The notes under the pieces are model-generated. The model did no database searches and was not told the origin of the DNA. It saw only the letters and a program-made list of their open reading frames with translations. Below are positions 61,690-64,000 of a stretch of 64,000 nt of DNA, piece by piece. This DNA comes from Marsupella aquatica (taxonomy: Eukaryota; Marchantiophyta). The position numbers and the translations under genes were made by a program. The stretch lies in the NCBI GenBank assembly GCA_973895155.1, contig OZ316896.1, forward strand, positions 12,648,001-12,712,000, read 5' to 3'. The first letter of the stretch is position 1, and each line of letters opens with the position of its first letter.

Positions 61690-64000
61690 GGAGAAATTTG
61701 TGGAGGCTATTTGCTTGGAGGTTCCAATTATCCGTAAAGGTGCTCACTGCTACTGGGGCCTCTCAACTCTGGAGTTTTTGCTCTTGTCATGGCCACACAA
61801 ATTTTCCTGGAAGTAAAGTGGCGGACTTGCAAAAGCTTGTCATACAACTTGTGACCAATGTCCATAACTCACACTTTCGGGCTGCAAATCTTCCTGTGAC
61901 ACCCTACTGCTGTAGTATTTATTTTCTTCTGATTAGATTCCTTATTACTCTTTTGCTAATGCACCCAGAAATTTGACTCTAATGACAAAATTTGAGATCC
62001 CTGAGAGTAGAGACTGTTGGATAGAGAATAGATTTAGAGTATGTCTAATTTTAGTTGTGTAAGCAGTGTAAACTCAGTGTATTTCATGATTTGCTTTGGA
62101 CTTGGAGAAAATAACTTGTTTCTTGGATGAAAGTAGGATGAACCCCACAACATTAGAGGCCTCAAAGTGTGATGTTTACAATATTTGAAGATTCTATTTG
62201 AGCCGAATGTTTAAACATGGTCCATCCAAGTGCTTTGTCAAAATTTGTGATCTATCTGAGCTTATTTTCCATAGGGAAAAAGAGATGACCCAAAACTAAA
62301 TGAAATAAACTTTCACTCTAAAAATTGGGAGGTATGGGTCGTCATATAGTAGGCCCTCCTTATATACTTAAGGGCTACTGGTGTTGCTATTTTCGATAAT
62401 TTGTGAGCCTTACATGGTCAACTTTCCTGTACAGGGAGATCATTTATGATATGCAAAATATACCCGTAAAAAGGTTTCTTAGCTTCAAGTTAAGATCAAG
62501 TTCATCAATCAAACACAGATTCGCAGAGGGAGAGAGTCCAACTTCCCTGGCAAGTCCTTATAAACCGATGCTTCCACTGCTCTGTATACTGGTGAGTGCG
62601 ACTGCATGTAAACTCCTATGAAAAAAGGGGAATTTTTCAATGACCAATAATTGAAACTATGCATGTGTCAGCCGCCAAAACACCAAAAGATGGGAGACAC
62701 AACCCTCGACCTCAACGGAAGGTTTTATGGACCATTCTACACCTCTAGGCATTTGGCTAAGATTCTGGTAGTTGCTACTAGCTAAAAGAATGCTACTTGC
62801 TAAAAGATTGCACCTCGACCTTCGGTCCTCTGGGGTGGTGCCTTTTTTTAGGCTCCCCATTTCTTTTGTATGCTGGCTACTTGAATGAATTTCATTTGGT
62901 TTTTTGGAGACAAAAGAATGCCACTTGGCAAAAGTTATGACCTCGTCTTGTCAATGTGTAACGTGTTCTGGAGACGAGACATTTCTCTGTACTCGGCCGT
63001 TTTTTTTGGGGGTCAATGTTGAGTGATTGCGTTCTTTCTAGCCTTGAAAATTACATACATTAGAGACAAATCTGCGTGTCTTATCGTGAGATGAACTGAT
63101 GAATCTTGAAGCTTTACTGAGGACCACATCTGCCAGAGAAACGATGAAGATCCTTGTCAGGGCTTCGAGAACTAAATAAGTCCCTAAAGAAACGTCATGA
63201 CTTCGTGGGAGCAGTGCACGTACACACGTCATGCTTCCAGCTGTACATTCTTAATATTTTTCCAGAACTTAATACCTGGAGCATTTTAGGAATTTAGGTT
63301 CTAGGACTCCTCTGAAAAGTAGGAGAACTGCAGTCCTAGCAGTATGTGTCAAGAGTGGAAATTCCACAATCCGATCAAAAACTAAACATGGAAAGTCAGC
63401 TGATGGGTCTCCGATACTGGTTACCACGGACGTCCATTATTGTCTGCTTAGCGAGGGAGGCTTCGTTTCAACTTGGCCATACTAGAGAGTAAAACATCAT
63501 CAATAAGGAGTTGAGTTACGTGGACCGAAAGTATATTCACATCACGAGCATACGGCGATGGGAGCTTATCGAGAAAGACTTTATTGGGAATGCAAAGTGA
63601 ACCTACGAAGATTGAAAAGCAGGCAGATTGTTATCGTCACCGAGAGATTTTTCAGGGAAAAACAGATCTACAAGATTCTGCTGCCGTATCTACTTCCCTT
63701 TGCTTGAAGAGAGAGAAAGCAGCAATTGTGAAGCTGAAGGCTTAGTACACAATCGGCACCTAACGAAGACTCTCGAACGATAGTATACCTTGATTCAGAT
63801 TGTAACACATTTGCATTCCACGCTCGTTTGCCGTGATGTAGCAAGCCACCGAGGACATTCACTTCAGATAGTGGAGATACAATTATCCGACCGAAAGCCA
63901 GGACTTATTGCAAACCTGTCAATCCCGACATTGATGAGTGCTGTGAGTACTGTAGTAGGGCCAGGGCAAGGAAGGGCGGCACTCGTCAGGCTTGGAGCTA
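61690..64000. other. Right end, no gene recognised
   Basis: Short ORFs only. On the minus strand at about 63790-63857 a piece reading ANERGMQMCYNLNQ ends at a good GTATAC donor and looks exon-like. Another at 63038-63190 reads TRIFIVSLADVVLSKASRFI. I cannot link them or name a family, and the window ends here. Confidence 0.3.

Overview
The window is nuclear DNA of a land plant. All identified genes carry GT-AG introns and encode plant-type proteins: the chloroplast RNA-binding protein CSP41a, a plant-type fatty acid amide hydrolase (FAAH), a Golgi Qb-SNARE of the GOS12 type, and the plant-only two-domain GTP cyclohydrolase I. The gene end at the far left resembles the C-terminus of an axonemal EF-hand protein (DRC8/EFCAB2 type). 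If that is right, the plant has flagellated sperm (bryophyte, lycophyte, fern or similar). The species cannot be named from the sequence. Introns are short (about 70-480 bp in FAAH), while the space between genes is large and full of retroelement debris.

Layout: 139-896 (+) end of the EF-hand gene; 1850-4414 (-) CSP41a, 6 exons, 424 aa; 7644-14212 (-) FAAH, 20 exons, 613 aa, with one apparent GC-AG intron; 18720-21741 (-) GOS12-type SNARE, 6 exons, 233 aa; 32159-34267 (-) GTP cyclohydrolase I, 2 exons, 642 aa. I built the exon models by hand from splice signals, phase and recalled protein family sequences. In each multi-exon model, every junction keeps frame.

The most interesting structure joins two of these genes. 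The 5' end of GOS12 (flanking DNA, exon 1, splice donor and part of intron 1) at 21453-22303 is duplicated at 34277-35087. There it lies directly upstream of GTP cyclohydrolase I, on the same strand, and ends about 9 bp before that gene's start codon. A second pair of similar blocks (24575-25340 and 36131-36855) lies in the same order further upstream. This suggests one segmental duplication, later changed by insertions. GTP cyclohydrolase I may therefore use a captured SNARE promoter.

From about 37 kb to the right end I recognise no intact host gene. This part holds solo LTRs of one Copia-like family, a Copia RNase H fragment, and a clean nest: a Copia element (54741-57642, target duplication CACTT), deleted from mid-reverse transcriptase into its 3' LTR, sits inside a non-coding short-LTR element (53460-59917, target duplication AAAAT, 142-bp LTRs). 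Three further solo LTRs lie at 22.9, 24.2 and 37.2 kb. Long stretches at 25.3-32.1 kb, 41-53 kb and 60-64 kb hold only short unrecognised ORFs and local repeats.
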